Numbered from the stretch's first letter, positions 23,573-32,087 are shown. The stretch: 33,515 bases of DNA from an uncultured Prevotella sp. (GCA_947165435.1 CAMVAI010000033.1:1-33515), one strand, 5' to 3'. Notes: generated from the letters alone by a model not told the origin. Made by a program: numbers and translations.

Positions 23573-23580
23573 CAAATATA
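23573..23580 (-). promoter_or_regulatory. -7 promoter box of the DUF3791-DUF3990-DUF3791 cassette
   Basis: TATATTTG on the minus strand fits TAnnTTTG and lies 24 bases before the chosen ATG at 23548; this decides between the two possible starts. Confidence 0.6.
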
Positions 23581-23683
23581 AGAATAATTATTGAAAATTC
23601 CAAACTTTCCCTTAGATTAGTTTGATATTTGACGAATACCACCTTGCAAGACGCGCTTCACCCGATGTACTATGATCCCAATT

Positions 23684-25042
23684 TTACATATCCTCCATAG
23701 ACAAGCCGCCCATGGCGACTTCTTTACCACGGAATATGCGTCGCTTCATCTCTGTGACTTTTTCTTCAAGTCGGACAGGAGAGTATTTCTGAGGATTGCG
23801 CTTCACCTCATACGCTTCTACATGGCCATCAAGCGTTTCTGCCACAATATCTATCTCGAAGTCGTCTTTGTTGCCCTTGGAGTTGACGCCATTCGGTTGC
23901 CACCAACCGCCAATCTGCTTGTATCGGCAGCTCTCCATCATCTTCTGCCGGAACCAGCGTTCCAGGGCTATGCCGGAGAATGTGGAATAGTCGTCGGTCA
24001 TGATACGCTCCAATGCCGGCATATTCTGTAGCTCGATGAGAGCAGCGTATCTGTTGATATAGCGGAACCAGAAACGGAAGAAATTATCCTGTATCTCGTA
24101 GCGTACCGTTTGGCTGTTTTCTTTGGCACCTATCGGGCGCTTCTTTTTGATGATACCGTATTTCTCTTCCAGCATCTTCATCTGACCGCCAAGGCTTTTC
24201 ATGCCCAAAGCCCCCTCTATCTCGCTTTGAGTAACATCACCATGGGCTATCTGGTCGAGGATGCTGAAGTACGTGCCGTACTGCTTGCCAAACTCCTGGA
24301 TGAGTATCTTCTTGCCTTCGTCCACAAAGTAGCTATCACCGCTTGAGCAAACGTAGTGAATCATTTTCTTTACGTTCGTACATCTGTTGTTCATCAGGAG
24401 TTCGATGTAACGGGCCACACCACCAGTGATAGTCCAAAGAGCAAGGAGGTCTTCTGGAGTATAGTCTGGCTTGTAATCACCAAGGATTTCCTTTATCGTC
24501 TCTGTATTGAAGGGCATCAGCTTGATGGTGCAGTCATCCCTGCCAAAGAGCGGCTGGTCTTCATCTTTGAAGATTTTTTCCATCATACGGAATATAGAAC
24601 CAGACACAATCAGACATACGTTTGTATGCTTCTTGTATGCGTCCCATAGTTCCTGTATGTCGCTGAAGATACCTGAATTGATATTATCAAATTCCTGAAA
24701 CTCATCAATAAAGAGAGTGAATTTCTTTCGCTTTCCTACCTCCAGTATCATCTGGAAGAGTTCACGGAACGAGCTCATTCCATCAGGAACAAACTCCCCG
24801 AGTTTTTCACGTACCTCCTGCGCAAAGGTTCTGACGAGAACAGTTTCCGTCTTTCTGCCAACGAAGAAATAGAGTCCCGGAGCATCTTCCTGTCTCTCAC
24901 TGATAAGTTTATATACAAGGCTTGTCTTACCCACACGCCTTCTGCCTGTGAGCACAGCAAATCGAGAATAATCATTGTACGCCTGACGCTGCAATTCCCT
25001 AAGCTCGTTCATTTCGCGTACCCTATCATAAAATTTCTTCAT
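23684..25042 (-). CDS. DUF234-type AAA ATPase with nuclease-like C-terminus
   Basis: 452 residues. The P-loop is GRRRVGKTSL at 33-42 and Walker B is FTLFIDEFQEF at 108-118. The segment VCLIVSGSIFRMMEK is followed by PLFGRDDCTIKLMPF, as in the archaeal-type ATPase group. A winged-helix-like part is followed by FRFWFRYI and a C-terminal region resembling a PD-(D/E)xK nuclease: FEIDIVAE from residue 395 and EAYEVKR with Glu412/Lys414. These proteins are common in Bacteroidales accessory regions with no settled function. It has its own promoter box and is a single-gene unit between the DUF3990 cassette and the HAD gene. 23576-23683 has no gene. Confidence 0.87.
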   Translation of the reverse strand: MKKFYDRVREMNELRELQRQAYNDYSRFAVLTGRRRVGKTSLVYKLISERQEDAPGLYFFVGRKTETVLVRTFAQEVREKLGEFVPDGMSSFRELFQMILEVGKRKKFTLFIDEFQEFDNINSGIFSDIQELWDAYKKHTNVCLIVSGSIFRMMEKIFKDEDQPLFGRDDCTIKLMPFNTETIKEILGDYKPDYTPEDLLALWTITGGVARYIELLMNNRCTNVKKMIHYVCSSGDSYFVDEGKKILIQEFGKQYGTYFSILDQIAHGDVTQSEIEGALGMKSLGGQMKMLEEKYGIIKKKRPIGAKENSQTVRYEIQDNFFRFWFRYINRYAALIELQNMPALERIMTDDYSTFSGIALERWFRQKMMESCRYKQIGGWWQPNGVNSKGNKDDFEIDIVAETLDGHVEAYEVKRNPQKYSPVRLEEKVTEMKRRIFRGKEVAMGGLSMEDM

Positions 25043-25085
25043 AGAATTTTACCACTGTAAATTTTACGGCCATAACATTTCGGAG

Positions 25086-25093
25086 CAAAGGTA
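25086..25093 (-). promoter_or_regulatory. -7 promoter box of the AAA ATPase gene
   Basis: TACCTTTG on the minus strand, 43 bases before the ATG at 25042. Confidence 0.6.
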
Positions 25094-25148
25094 AATAAAA
25101 AAAACTGATATCGCAAACCTTTTGGCGAAAATCTGCATCTTTCACCTA

Positions 25149-25226
25149 CAACAGATTATAGCAACAGATTATAGCAACAGATTATAGCATCAGATTATAG
25201 CATCAGATTATAGCATCAGATTATAG
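25149..25226. repeat. 13-bp tandem array, six units, crossing a stop codon
   Basis: Three units of CAACAGATTATAG and three of CATCAGATTATAG run without gaps. The TAA stop of the HAD gene (25221-25223) is inside the last unit, so the array appears to have grown from the gene's 3' end. Confidence 0.95.
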
Positions 25227-25868
25227 CTGGCGAGGGTCGCTGACGAAGGTGGTGGCACCGTGGGCCGTGAGGAACGCCTTGTCGCGGAAGCCCCACAGCA
25301 CACTGATGCAGGGCAGGCCGCTGTTGCGGGCCGTCTGGATGTCCACATCGCTGTCGCCGACATAGACGGCACCGTCTTTCGACACACCCAACTGGCGCAG
25401 GGCTTCAAAGACGGTGTCGGGGGCGGGCTTCTTGCGGATGCCTGCCGACTCGTGCTCGCCGATGGCCACCTCTATCTCCGGGAAGAAATGGCGGACAAGC
25501 TCCTGCGTGGCAGCCATCATCTTGTTGCTCACCACTGCCAGCCGGCAGCCGCGTAGCTTCAGACGGTGAATCGCCTCCACCATGCCGTCGTAGGGACGGG
25601 TGGTGTCCGTAGAGTGCTGCATATAGTGCTGGCGGAAGGTGGCAAAGGCGGCCTCGAACTCCGGATTATCTGCCCCACCGGGCACGGCCCGCTCCATGAG
25701 CAGGCGCACGCCGTTGCCCACGAAGCGGCGAACATCATCTATTGAGTGCTCGGGCATGTGGTGCTGACGCAGGGCGTAGTTCACGCTGGCAGCCAAATCG
25801 TGCAGCGTGTCTAACAGCGTTCCGTCGAGATCGAAGATATAGGTGTCGTATGTCAACAGTCGGCACAT
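25221..25868 (-). CDS. HAD-family phosphatase, phosphoglycolate-phosphatase type
   Basis: 215 residues. The motif I loop FDLDGTLLDT holds nucleophile Asp13 and acid Asp15. A helical cap follows (about 20-90), then motif II VVSNK near 120, the Lys region GIRKKPAPD near 150 and motif III VGDSDVDIQTA near 175. The layout and length fit Gph/PpaX-like phosphatases, which act on small phosphate esters in the cytoplasm; the substrate is not determined by sequence. It begins 10 bp after the GlsB-like gene and is likely cotranscribed with it. Its last codons lie in the 13-bp tandem array. Confidence 0.9.
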   Translation of the reverse strand: MCRLLTYDTYIFDLDGTLLDTLHDLAASVNYALRQHHMPEHSIDDVRRFVGNGVRLLMERAVPGGADNPEFEAAFATFRQHYMQHSTDTTRPYDGMVEAIHRLKLRGCRLAVVSNKMMAATQELVRHFFPEIEVAIGEHESAGIRKKPAPDTVFEALRQLGVSKDGAVYVGDSDVDIQTARNSGLPCISVLWGFRDKAFLTAHGATTFVSDPRQL

Positions 25869-25878
25869 GGCCCCCTCC

Positions 25879-26118
25879 TTATTTCTTTAGGAGCGATGCC
25901 ACCCAGAGGATAGCCACAGCACCGATGATGGCCGTACCCAGCTGGCCCAGCACACCGCCCCACGTGATGCCCAGCTGACCGAACAGCCAGCCGCCAACCA
26001 GTCCGCCGAAGAGTCCTAACACTAAATTCATGATGAAGCCGAAGCCTCCGCCTTTCATCAACTTACCGGCACAGAAGCCGGCCAGACATCCAATGATAAT
26101 TGAACCTATCAGTCCCAT
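25879..26118 (-). CDS. GlsB/YeaQ/YmgE-family small membrane protein
   Basis: 79 residues, very Gly-rich, with three hydrophobic segments and the family start GLIGSIIIGCLAGFCAGKLM followed by GGGFGFIMNLVLGLFGGLVGG. Members are small inner-membrane proteins tied to general stress responses, also called transglycosylase-associated proteins; no enzyme activity is established. A promoter box lies 43 bases upstream. It leads the two-gene unit with the HAD phosphatase. Confidence 0.92.
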   Translation of the reverse strand: MGLIGSIIIGCLAGFCAGKLMKGGGFGFIMNLVLGLFGGLVGGWLFGQLGITWGGVLGQLGTAIIGAVAILWVASLLKK

Positions 26119-26160
26119 AATTCTTTATACCTTATTTTATATATTAACTGTTTCGCGCTG

Positions 26161-26168
26161 CAAAAGTA
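26161..26168 (-). promoter_or_regulatory. -7 promoter box of the GlsB-like gene
   Basis: TACTTTTG on the minus strand fits TAnnTTTG, 42 bases before the ATG at 26118. Confidence 0.6.
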
Positions 26169-26281
26169 CAAAGAAAAAAGAGAATAAGCAACAAAACGAT
26201 TCGCTTTTCTTGCATTTCTTATCCTGTTTTTTGCTGTTTCAAGAATTATTCATAACTTTCCCGTCGTAACAAACAAACGAC

Positions 26282-26385
26282 ATGGACATCATAGGTGGAA
26301 ACAGATATATCAATCCCTATACCGACTATGGTTTCAGATAGTCAAATACACAGGACTAAGCGTCGAAGAAATCGAATCATTATAA
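26282..26385 (+). pseudogene. collapsed Rpn/PDDEXK_2-type nuclease gene
   Basis: The ATG at 26282 opens a stretch ending GGNRYINPYTDYGFR, the usual start of Bacteroidales Rpn-like (PDDEXK_2) proteins, then stops. In another frame YTGLSVEEIESL and TAA at 26383-26385 follow at once, which is the usual end of the same family. About 280 internal residues are missing, so this is a deletion remnant keeping only both termini. The rest of 26119-26407 has no gene. Confidence 0.72.
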
Positions 26386-26407
26386 TCACAATAGTAAGTA
26401 TAACCTT

Positions 26408-27121
26408 TCAAAACCAGTAAAAATAGACACTCTTCAGCAGGAACCAGAGGACGGGCACGAGGAGGGCCGGCAGCAGGTTGAGCGTGCGGCAGTCCTTCAG
26501 GCGGAGCAGTCCCAGGCCGGAGCCGGTAATCATCAGTCCGCCGACGATGAGCAGTTCGGACATCAGGTCGTCGCTGACGGCTGTTGCCGAGACGTGGGCC
26601 ACAAGCCAGAACATGCCCTGCCAGAGAAACAGCACGGGGGCAGCGAGCACCATGCCGATGCCGTAGGTAGAGGCAAAGACGGCACTGCTGACGAAGTCGA
26701 GAGTGGCATTGGTGAAGAGGAAGGTGTGGTCGCCCTTCAACGCCGAGATGACAGGACCAAGCATCGACAGCGGGCCGATGCAGTAGAGCAGGATGGCGGT
26801 GGAGAGGCCGTCGCCCAGTCGGGAGTTCTTGTTGTTTTGCGATGTGCCCTTCTCCGTTCTGTTCACCAAGCGTTTGAACCGTCCGTCGATGTCGAGCCAC
26901 GTGCCCACGACACCTCCTACAGCCAGCGACACGATGAAGAGTACGGGATATTGCGACTGGGGCAGATGGGTGATGGTGGCATTCAGCCCGATGGCCAGCG
27001 AGGCCAGGCCGAGGCCGGTGTAGAGCACTTCCTTATACTTTTCCTTGATGCCACGGTGAAGCAATGTTCCGAGCAGCGTACCTGCCACAATGGTGCAGGT
27101 GTTGACGATGGTTCCTATCAT
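26408..27121 (-). CDS. DUF554 family membrane protein
   Basis: 237 residues with six or seven hydrophobic segments. The N-terminus MIGTIVNTCTIVAGTLLGTL and the following YTGLGLASLAIGLNATI match DUF554 (YqgA-like) integral membrane proteins of unknown function, probably transporters. Gly-rich helices such as GGVVGTWLDI and LLIVGGLMITGSGLGLLRL are also typical. It lies 24 bp after the carboxypeptidase-regulatory-domain gene on the same strand, so the two may be cotranscribed. No promoter of its own was seen. Confidence 0.88.
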   Translation of the reverse strand: MIGTIVNTCTIVAGTLLGTLLHRGIKEKYKEVLYTGLGLASLAIGLNATITHLPQSQYPVLFIVSLAVGGVVGTWLDIDGRFKRLVNRTEKGTSQNNKNSRLGDGLSTAILLYCIGPLSMLGPVISALKGDHTFLFTNATLDFVSSAVFASTYGIGMVLAAPVLFLWQGMFWLVAHVSATAVSDDLMSELLIVGGLMITGSGLGLLRLKDCRTLNLLPALLVPVLWFLLKSVYFYWF

Positions 27122-27145
27122 GTGTGTGTGTAGAATGGAGCGTTT

Positions 27146-28396
27146 TTAGAGGGTTAGAGACGACGACTGATTCCTGACTCGCTTCTTCAGCCGACCGATG
27201 GCATGCTCCAGGCTCTCCGTCGGCTCGATGATGTTATAGTCGGCCCAGAAGTCGGGGTCTTCAAAATATTCCACCTTGTCGTAGAACTTGTCACGCAGTC
27301 CGAACGACGAACGGCCTCGCGGACGCTTGGTGCCCTTGCCACGGGCCAGGCGGTCGGTCACCACCATCTCGCTTACTACGGTAAACGGCGAGGCAAAGAG
27401 CCGTCGCCGCCAGTCGCACGTAAAGCGCATCTCGCTACGCTGGTAGGCCAGCCGGGTGATGCCCTGTTCGTCGGTATGGAACACCACCGTCACCTCCAAC
27501 AGCTTGGGGCGGAAGCGCAGTCCGGCAGGCTTTCTGACCAGCATGTAGCTGGCTGCCGTCCGCCAGTCGCGCATGTCGAGGGCCAGCTCAGCCCGTGTGA
27601 AGGCCAGCGTCTTCTGGTCGATATACAGCTTGCCGAGCAGCAGCGGGTAGAGTACTGCACCGCGAGGCTTCAGTTCTATGACGTATTGCAGTCGGTCGCC
27701 GATGGTTGCCGGCACCAGCATCTTCAGGTCGCAATAGGCCAGGTTGTCGCTGCACAACACGTAGTCGCGGTTTTTCGCCACGTCGGCCATCAGCGGCATC
27801 ACCGGTCCGCCCTGCAGTTTGACGCCCAGCGTGTCGCGGGCCTTCATACTCATCAGGCGGCGACCCTTTATGATGGCTACGGCATCACGCTCAGGGCCGT
27901 AGGCGTATGGCGACTTGTACATCTCCGTGACCGCCTCGGCCACGCTGATGAATCGCTGTCCGCGGCGCGCCGTCTCGCGATAGAAGCAGCGCGTCAGCTC
28001 CGGCTGTTCAGGATAGTTGGTCTCTATGCGGCTAATGGCGGCCTTCAGAATGGCCTCGGGGTCATTGGCGGCTATGACGACCTCGCTCAGCGCCACCGTG
28101 TTGGCCTGTAGCTGTATCTGCAGCGGTTCTCCGGCACTGCCCACGGCTTCGCGGCGTGTCTTGTAGCCGATGTGGCTGACCCTGACGTAACGCGGCAACT
28201 GAGGCACCTTCAGCGTGAAACGCCCGTCGTCGTTGCTGACAGTATGTACGTCGCTGCCCTCCGCAGCTATGCTGACATGCGACAGCGGGCGCCCCGTCTG
28301 GCGGTCGGTCACGATGCCGCTCACGACACTTTGGGCCATCGTCGCCGTGGTGCATAGCAACATCAGCGTAAAGAATAACTGTCTTGCCGTAGTCAT
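27146..28396 (-). CDS. exported carboxypeptidase-regulatory-domain protein
   Basis: 416 residues. A signal peptide (1-21, ending MAQ) precedes a CarboxypepD_reg-like beta domain at about 24-105 (VSGIVTDRQTGRPLSHVSI, then GYKTRREAV), the module also found at the start of TonB-dependent receptors. The remaining 300 residues are a beta-rich region with RCFYRETARRGQRFISVAEA near 137 and a C-terminal segment with FYDKVEYFEDPDFWADYNII near 370. This architecture is common in Bacteroidetes envelope proteins of unknown role. No plug or barrel is present, so it is not itself a TonB-dependent receptor. A promoter box lies upstream at 28453. Confidence 0.83.
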   Translation of the reverse strand: MTTARQLFFTLMLLCTTATMAQSVVSGIVTDRQTGRPLSHVSIAAEGSDVHTVSNDDGRFTLKVPQLPRYVRVSHIGYKTRREAVGSAGEPLQIQLQANTVALSEVVIAANDPEAILKAAISRIETNYPEQPELTRCFYRETARRGQRFISVAEAVTEMYKSPYAYGPERDAVAIIKGRRLMSMKARDTLGVKLQGGPVMPLMADVAKNRDYVLCSDNLAYCDLKMLVPATIGDRLQYVIELKPRGAVLYPLLLGKLYIDQKTLAFTRAELALDMRDWRTAASYMLVRKPAGLRFRPKLLEVTVVFHTDEQGITRLAYQRSEMRFTCDWRRRLFASPFTVVSEMVVTDRLARGKGTKRPRGRSSFGLRDKFYDKVEYFEDPDFWADYNIIEPTESLEHAIGRLKKRVRNQSSSLTL

Positions 28397-28452
28397 AGTT
28401 TGTGCAGTTGTCTGGTTTCGCTCCGGCAGGGCTTTCCTGTCGTTTACAAGGG

Positions 28453-28460
28453 CAAAGATA
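28453..28460 (-). promoter_or_regulatory. -7 box for the carboxypeptidase-regulatory-domain gene
   Basis: TATCTTTG on the minus strand, 56 bases before the ATG at 28396, fits TAnnTTTG. Confidence 0.55.
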
Positions 28461-28525
28461 GTAATAAAATCCGAGAAACATGGAATCTTTCACACTATTT
28501 ATTTGGAAAAAGCGAAAAAAATACG

Positions 28526-28533
28526 TATTTTTG
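28526..28533 (+). promoter_or_regulatory. -7 box that fixes the next start
   Basis: TATTTTTG on the plus strand. The frame is open from 28480, but any start before this box would lie upstream of the transcript, so the ATG at 28567 is preferred. Confidence 0.6.
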
Positions 28534-28566
28534 CAGTGGAAATACGCTTACGAACCTATTTTTAGC

Positions 28567-29220
28567 ATGTATAAACTATTCTATGAGCTACTGCAAGTGG
28601 CCACCGGGCAGCTCGACTGCCTGTCGCGCGGCCCTTCGCCAGAAGAGTGGCACGAGCTGTACGAGACGGCTGCCCGTCAGCAGACTACGGCTATAGCCTA
28701 TCGCGGTGTGGAGAAGCTGTTCGAGTTCGGGCTGCGTGCCCCGCAAGACCTGGCCATCGACTGGATGGCCGAGGCAGAGGAATCTACCGACTATCGCGAC
28801 GGCGAATTGCAGTTGCCGCTCTGTCCGCCCGTCAAGTCTGACAACTACAGAGACCGCGTGTCGTCGCCCACGGTACAGGCACTGCTGATGATAAAACGGC
28901 TGCGGACCGACTTCTACGACCATCGCGCCAACCTGCGCCAGCTGCTCGACCTCTTCTTCGTGCTGCAGCGGGCCAAGGGCAACTTCGAGCCCCTTGCCGA
29001 CGGCACCACGCTGCAAAAGGCCCTGCGCCGACCGGGACTGATGCGTTTCGCGCAAGGGGTGATGTGGATGCTGCAAGAGGTGCTCGCCCTCGACAGAAGC
29101 TATATGCCGTTAGCACCGCGCGAGCGAGAGGGCCGCTTCGTGCTCGACGACATCATGTCCGAACGGCGCCAGCTGCTGCACTTCGTACGCAACTATCCTT
29201 GGCTGATGCTCGTCAACTAA
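28567..29220 (+). CDS. nucleotidyltransferase-family (NTP_transf_5-like) protein lacking its core
   Basis: 217 residues. The first 65 (LFYELLQVATGQLDCLSRGP, then EEWHELYETAARQQTTAIAY and RGVEKLFEF) look like the N-terminal helices of Bacteroidales NTP_transf_5 proteins, usually 350-400 residues. The last 120 look like their C-terminal helices: LRQLLDLFFVLQ, MRFAQGVMWMLQEVL and EREGRFVLDDIM. The middle part that normally holds the nucleotidyltransferase active site (a GSxxD-type motif and later acidic residues) is absent and replaced by about 30 residues. It is thus probably not catalytic. The frame is intact and a promoter is present, so it may still be expressed, perhaps as a binding or regulatory protein. 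Confidence 0.72.
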   Translation: MYKLFYELLQVATGQLDCLSRGPSPEEWHELYETAARQQTTAIAYRGVEKLFEFGLRAPQDLAIDWMAEAEESTDYRDGELQLPLCPPVKSDNYRDRVSSPTVQALLMIKRLRTDFYDHRANLRQLLDLFFVLQRAKGNFEPLADGTTLQKALRRPGLMRFAQGVMWMLQEVLALDRSYMPLAPREREGRFVLDDIMSERRQLLHFVRNYPWLMLVN

Positions 29221-29227
29221 TACCCCC

Positions 29228-29307
29228 GCCAGTGTTCATCCTTTAGCTCGCGGCTACGGTAGCCCCGGCCAGTGTTCATCCTTTAGCTCGCGGCTACGGC
29301 AGCCCCC
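29228..29307. repeat. 40-bp tandem duplication
   Basis: Two units, 29228-29267 and 29268-29307, are nearly identical, including GTTCATCCTTTAGCTCGCGG. They fill the gap between the convergent NTP_transf_5-like and glucanotransferase genes. Confidence 0.92.
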
Positions 29308-29312
29308 GCCCG

Positions 29313-32018
29313 CTAACGCTTCGAACGCTGAATCATCGTCTTCACCTTCTGGTTATATCGGGCAGCCTCCAACAGCTGCTCGATGGTCAGGTGCATGCGG
29401 TATTTCCAGTGGTTAAACGGGTCGCTGGGCGTGTTGATGCGCTCTTCCTGTGGCTGTTTGCCACGCAGTTCGCCGTCCATAGCCAGCCAGTCTTGCAGCG
29501 ACAGGATGCACATCATCGACGGACAGTACAGGTGGCGGGCTATGATTTCCTCGGCCAGATGAGCCGGCAACTGCTCCGGTGCCCTACCCTCTTTCTGCAG
29601 CATGGTGATGTAGTAGCGCTGTCGCCGCTCCGGACTCTCCTGCCACCACAGTCTGAGCGGCGACATGTCGTGGGTGGAAATGGTAGCCACCGAGCGTATG
29701 GGGTTGGCTTCCAGGTGTGCAAACTCGAAGCCCTGCTGTTTGGGCATCTGCTGTATCTCCAGCGTCAGTATGCGCTGCTGGTCCAGTATGGGTTCTACAC
29801 AGTCGGGCAGCATGCCTAAGTCTTCGGCACACAGCAGCATGCGCGAGTCGCCCATGACGGCCTCCAGGCGTTTCTGTCCCTGCTGTCCCCAGAAGAAGTT
29901 GTGGCGCTCGTAGAAATAGTTGTTGTACAGCCGCAAGAAGGCATCGCGCTCCTCGCTGTTGAGCACTTCGAACACGGGTTCGCGGGTCACGCCGATGCGC
30001 GGATGGTACATGTCTTCCTGACGAGGGTCTTCTACAAAGAGCACATTGCTGACCAGACGCATCAGCCCGTCGCGAATCCAGAGGCTGTTCTCGTCGCGCC
30101 GGTCGGCAAAGTATGCGGCCACCTTGCGCTGGGTGTCCACCTCCGCCTTCAGGTCGTACAGGTTATAAGCTTTCCGCGTCAGGAAATTGTCGCGCACATA
30201 CTGTGCATGCAGTCCGAAGAGCCGCTCTATCAGCCGATCGTTGATGAACGGACGGGTGAAGAGTTCTTTGCGGAACGGCAGTCCGAAATACTCTATCTCG
30301 CCCACCGTAAGCGGCAGTGACGGCGAGAAATGTCCCAGCACGCCATACACGGCATCTTCAGGAATCTCCCAGATGCGGAAGAAGCCCAGCACGTGGTCTA
30401 TACGCAGCGCGTCGAAATACTGCTCCATGCGATGCAGCCGGTGGCGGAACCAGCCGACAAGTGGCTGGGGGTTGGGTGATGCAACTGGGGGATTGGTTAA
30501 CAGTGCCTGAGGATTTGATAACGGTGCCTGAGAATTGGACGATGGCATCTGGGGATTGGACGATGGCATCTGAGGATTGGCGGGGTCCCAATTGTAGGTG
30601 GGGAAGCCCCAGTTCTGGCCCTGCAGCGAGAAAGCGTCAGGGGGCGCACCCGTCTGTGAGTCCATGTGGAAGAGTTCCGGATGGCGGCGTGTCTCCACAC
30701 TGTCGCGGTTTACACCAATGGGCAGGTCGCCCATCAGCACCACACCCTGCCGACGGGCATAATCGGCAGCAGCCTTCAGCTGACTGTGCAACAGGTATTG
30801 CACGTAGCCTGTATAGCCGTCGTCCTCGCCACGGAATGCGGCGTAGGGCTGTAGCCAGTCGCGGTTCGCAGCCACGAACTGCTGATACTCTTTCGTAGCA
30901 GCTACCGTCTTGCCCTGCTCGTCGTAGAGGGCCTGCAGGTATTCCGTCTTCACGCGATCCACGGCTTCGTAGTCGCTATACGGCAGGGCATTCAGCTCCT
31001 GTCGCCGCCGGTGGAACTTGGTCATCTGTTGTTTCGACGACAGCTCACCGGCAGCCTCCAAGTCAATATAGTGGGGATGCAGGGCGTTGACACTCACGAT
31101 GTTATACGGATAGGAGTCGTTCCATTGGTGGTTGGTGGTGGTGTCGTTGACAGGCAGCGTCTGAATCACCTTCATGCCACAAGCCACCGCCCAATCGACC
31201 AGCCGTCGCAGGTCGCCAAAGTCGCCCACACCGTAGCTGTGCTCACTGCGCAACGAGAACACGGGGATGGCGACGCCCGCCACACGCCACGTCTGTTCGC
31301 AGAGCCGGAGGGGCGCTCCATACTGCACCACCACCTGTCCGTCGGCCATATCGCCGTCCACCACGCGGTTGTCGCCTTCCTCCCAGGCCACGATGCCGTG
31401 GGTCTGACTGTCCACCACCACATATTTATATTCCACTGGCATCAGCCATCCCAAGGCATTCACCGACAACATCCATTCGTGCTGTCCGGCATACTGCAGC
31501 GGCAGGTAGTGGGAGGGATTCCAGGAGCCTATCGACGGATGGCTGCCACAGACGGCCACCTGCTGGCCCTGCTGCAACTGAGGAGCCGACACGCGGAAGA
31601 CGACGGTACGGCGGAACAGCGGCAGCATCATAGGCTCCACCTGCTCGCCATGCCGTCCGTGTACGGTGGTCAGATAGGCATTGCTGTAGAGATGGTACGG
31701 CAGCGGACGGTCGCGCCAAACGTCGGGAAAACGGTAGTCTTTCGAGGCGTCGAAATGGTAAACACGCGGCACGAGGTTCCACTCCCGGCGCAGCACGTCG
31801 CCGTCGCCGTTCTCCACCTGGTAGTAATAGACGATGTGCGACAACGGGTGCTGGCGACTCACAAGGGCGGCCGTCTCCATCGTCCACGTCTCGCCGTCTT
31901 CGGTCAGCATGGGCAGGTTCTGGTGCTTCACCGTACCGTCCTGACTGCAGAAATCAATACTCACATGCAGACTTTCGCCCCATGCCGTCCTATAGTGTAT
32001 CGAGAATTTTAGTTTCAT
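29313..32018 (-). CDS. malQ: 4-alpha-glucanotransferase, DPE2 type, with repeat insert
   Basis: 901 residues from the ATG at 32018; an upstream in-frame ATG at 32039 is inside the promoter box. Two starch-binding CBM20-like domains (about 1-110 and 135-235, the second with VCGSHPSIGSWNP) precede a GH77 domain. Catalytic residues are visible: nucleophile Asp541 (RIDHVLGFFR), acid/base Glu732 (CAEDLGMLP) and Asp784 (ISTHDMSPL). It transfers glucan chains between maltodextrins in glycogen or starch metabolism. Residues 481-522 are six seven-residue repeats (NPQMPSS type) between TYNWD and the WFRHRL helix, where relatives have only a short DGYxWW link. The reading frame and the catalytic residues remain intact. 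Confidence 0.95.
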   Translation of the reverse strand: MKLKFSIHYRTAWGESLHVSIDFCSQDGTVKHQNLPMLTEDGETWTMETAALVSRQHPLSHIVYYYQVENGDGDVLRREWNLVPRVYHFDASKDYRFPDVWRDRPLPYHLYSNAYLTTVHGRHGEQVEPMMLPLFRRTVVFRVSAPQLQQGQQVAVCGSHPSIGSWNPSHYLPLQYAGQHEWMLSVNALGWLMPVEYKYVVVDSQTHGIVAWEEGDNRVVDGDMADGQVVVQYGAPLRLCEQTWRVAGVAIPVFSLRSEHSYGVGDFGDLRRLVDWAVACGMKVIQTLPVNDTTTNHQWNDSYPYNIVSVNALHPHYIDLEAAGELSSKQQMTKFHRRRQELNALPYSDYEAVDRVKTEYLQALYDEQGKTVAATKEYQQFVAANRDWLQPYAAFRGEDDGYTGYVQYLLHSQLKAAADYARRQGVVLMGDLPIGVNRDSVETRRHPELFHMDSQTGAPPDAFSLQGQNWGFPTYNWDPANPQMPSSNPQMPSSNSQAPLSNPQALLTNPPVASPNPQPLVGWFRHRLHRMEQYFDALRIDHVLGFFRIWEIPEDAVYGVLGHFSPSLPLTVGEIEYFGLPFRKELFTRPFINDRLIERLFGLHAQYVRDNFLTRKAYNLYDLKAEVDTQRKVAAYFADRRDENSLWIRDGLMRLVSNVLFVEDPRQEDMYHPRIGVTREPVFEVLNSEERDAFLRLYNNYFYERHNFFWGQQGQKRLEAVMGDSRMLLCAEDLGMLPDCVEPILDQQRILTLEIQQMPKQQGFEFAHLEANPIRSVATISTHDMSPLRLWWQESPERRQRYYITMLQKEGRAPEQLPAHLAEEIIARHLYCPSMMCILSLQDWLAMDGELRGKQPQEERINTPSDPFNHWKYRMHLTIEQLLEAARYNQKVKTMIQRSKR
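30453..30578 (-). repeat. in-frame 21-bp tandem array inside malQ
   Basis: Six contiguous 21-bp units encode residues 481-522 of the glucanotransferase. The first two units differ at one base; the later ones are more diverged. The sequence is Asn/Pro/Gln/Ser-rich and probably a flexible surface loop. Confidence 0.93.
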
Positions 32019-32036
32019 TTTTTGCGTTTGTTTCTG

Positions 32037-32044
32037 CAAAGGTA
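32037..32044 (-). promoter_or_regulatory. -7 promoter box of malQ
   Basis: TACCTTTG on the minus strand, 18 bases before the ATG at 32018; it rules out the earlier in-frame ATG. Confidence 0.65.
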
Positions 32045-32087
32045 CAAATAATTCTTAATTCATCGCTCATAATTCATAATTATTTTC

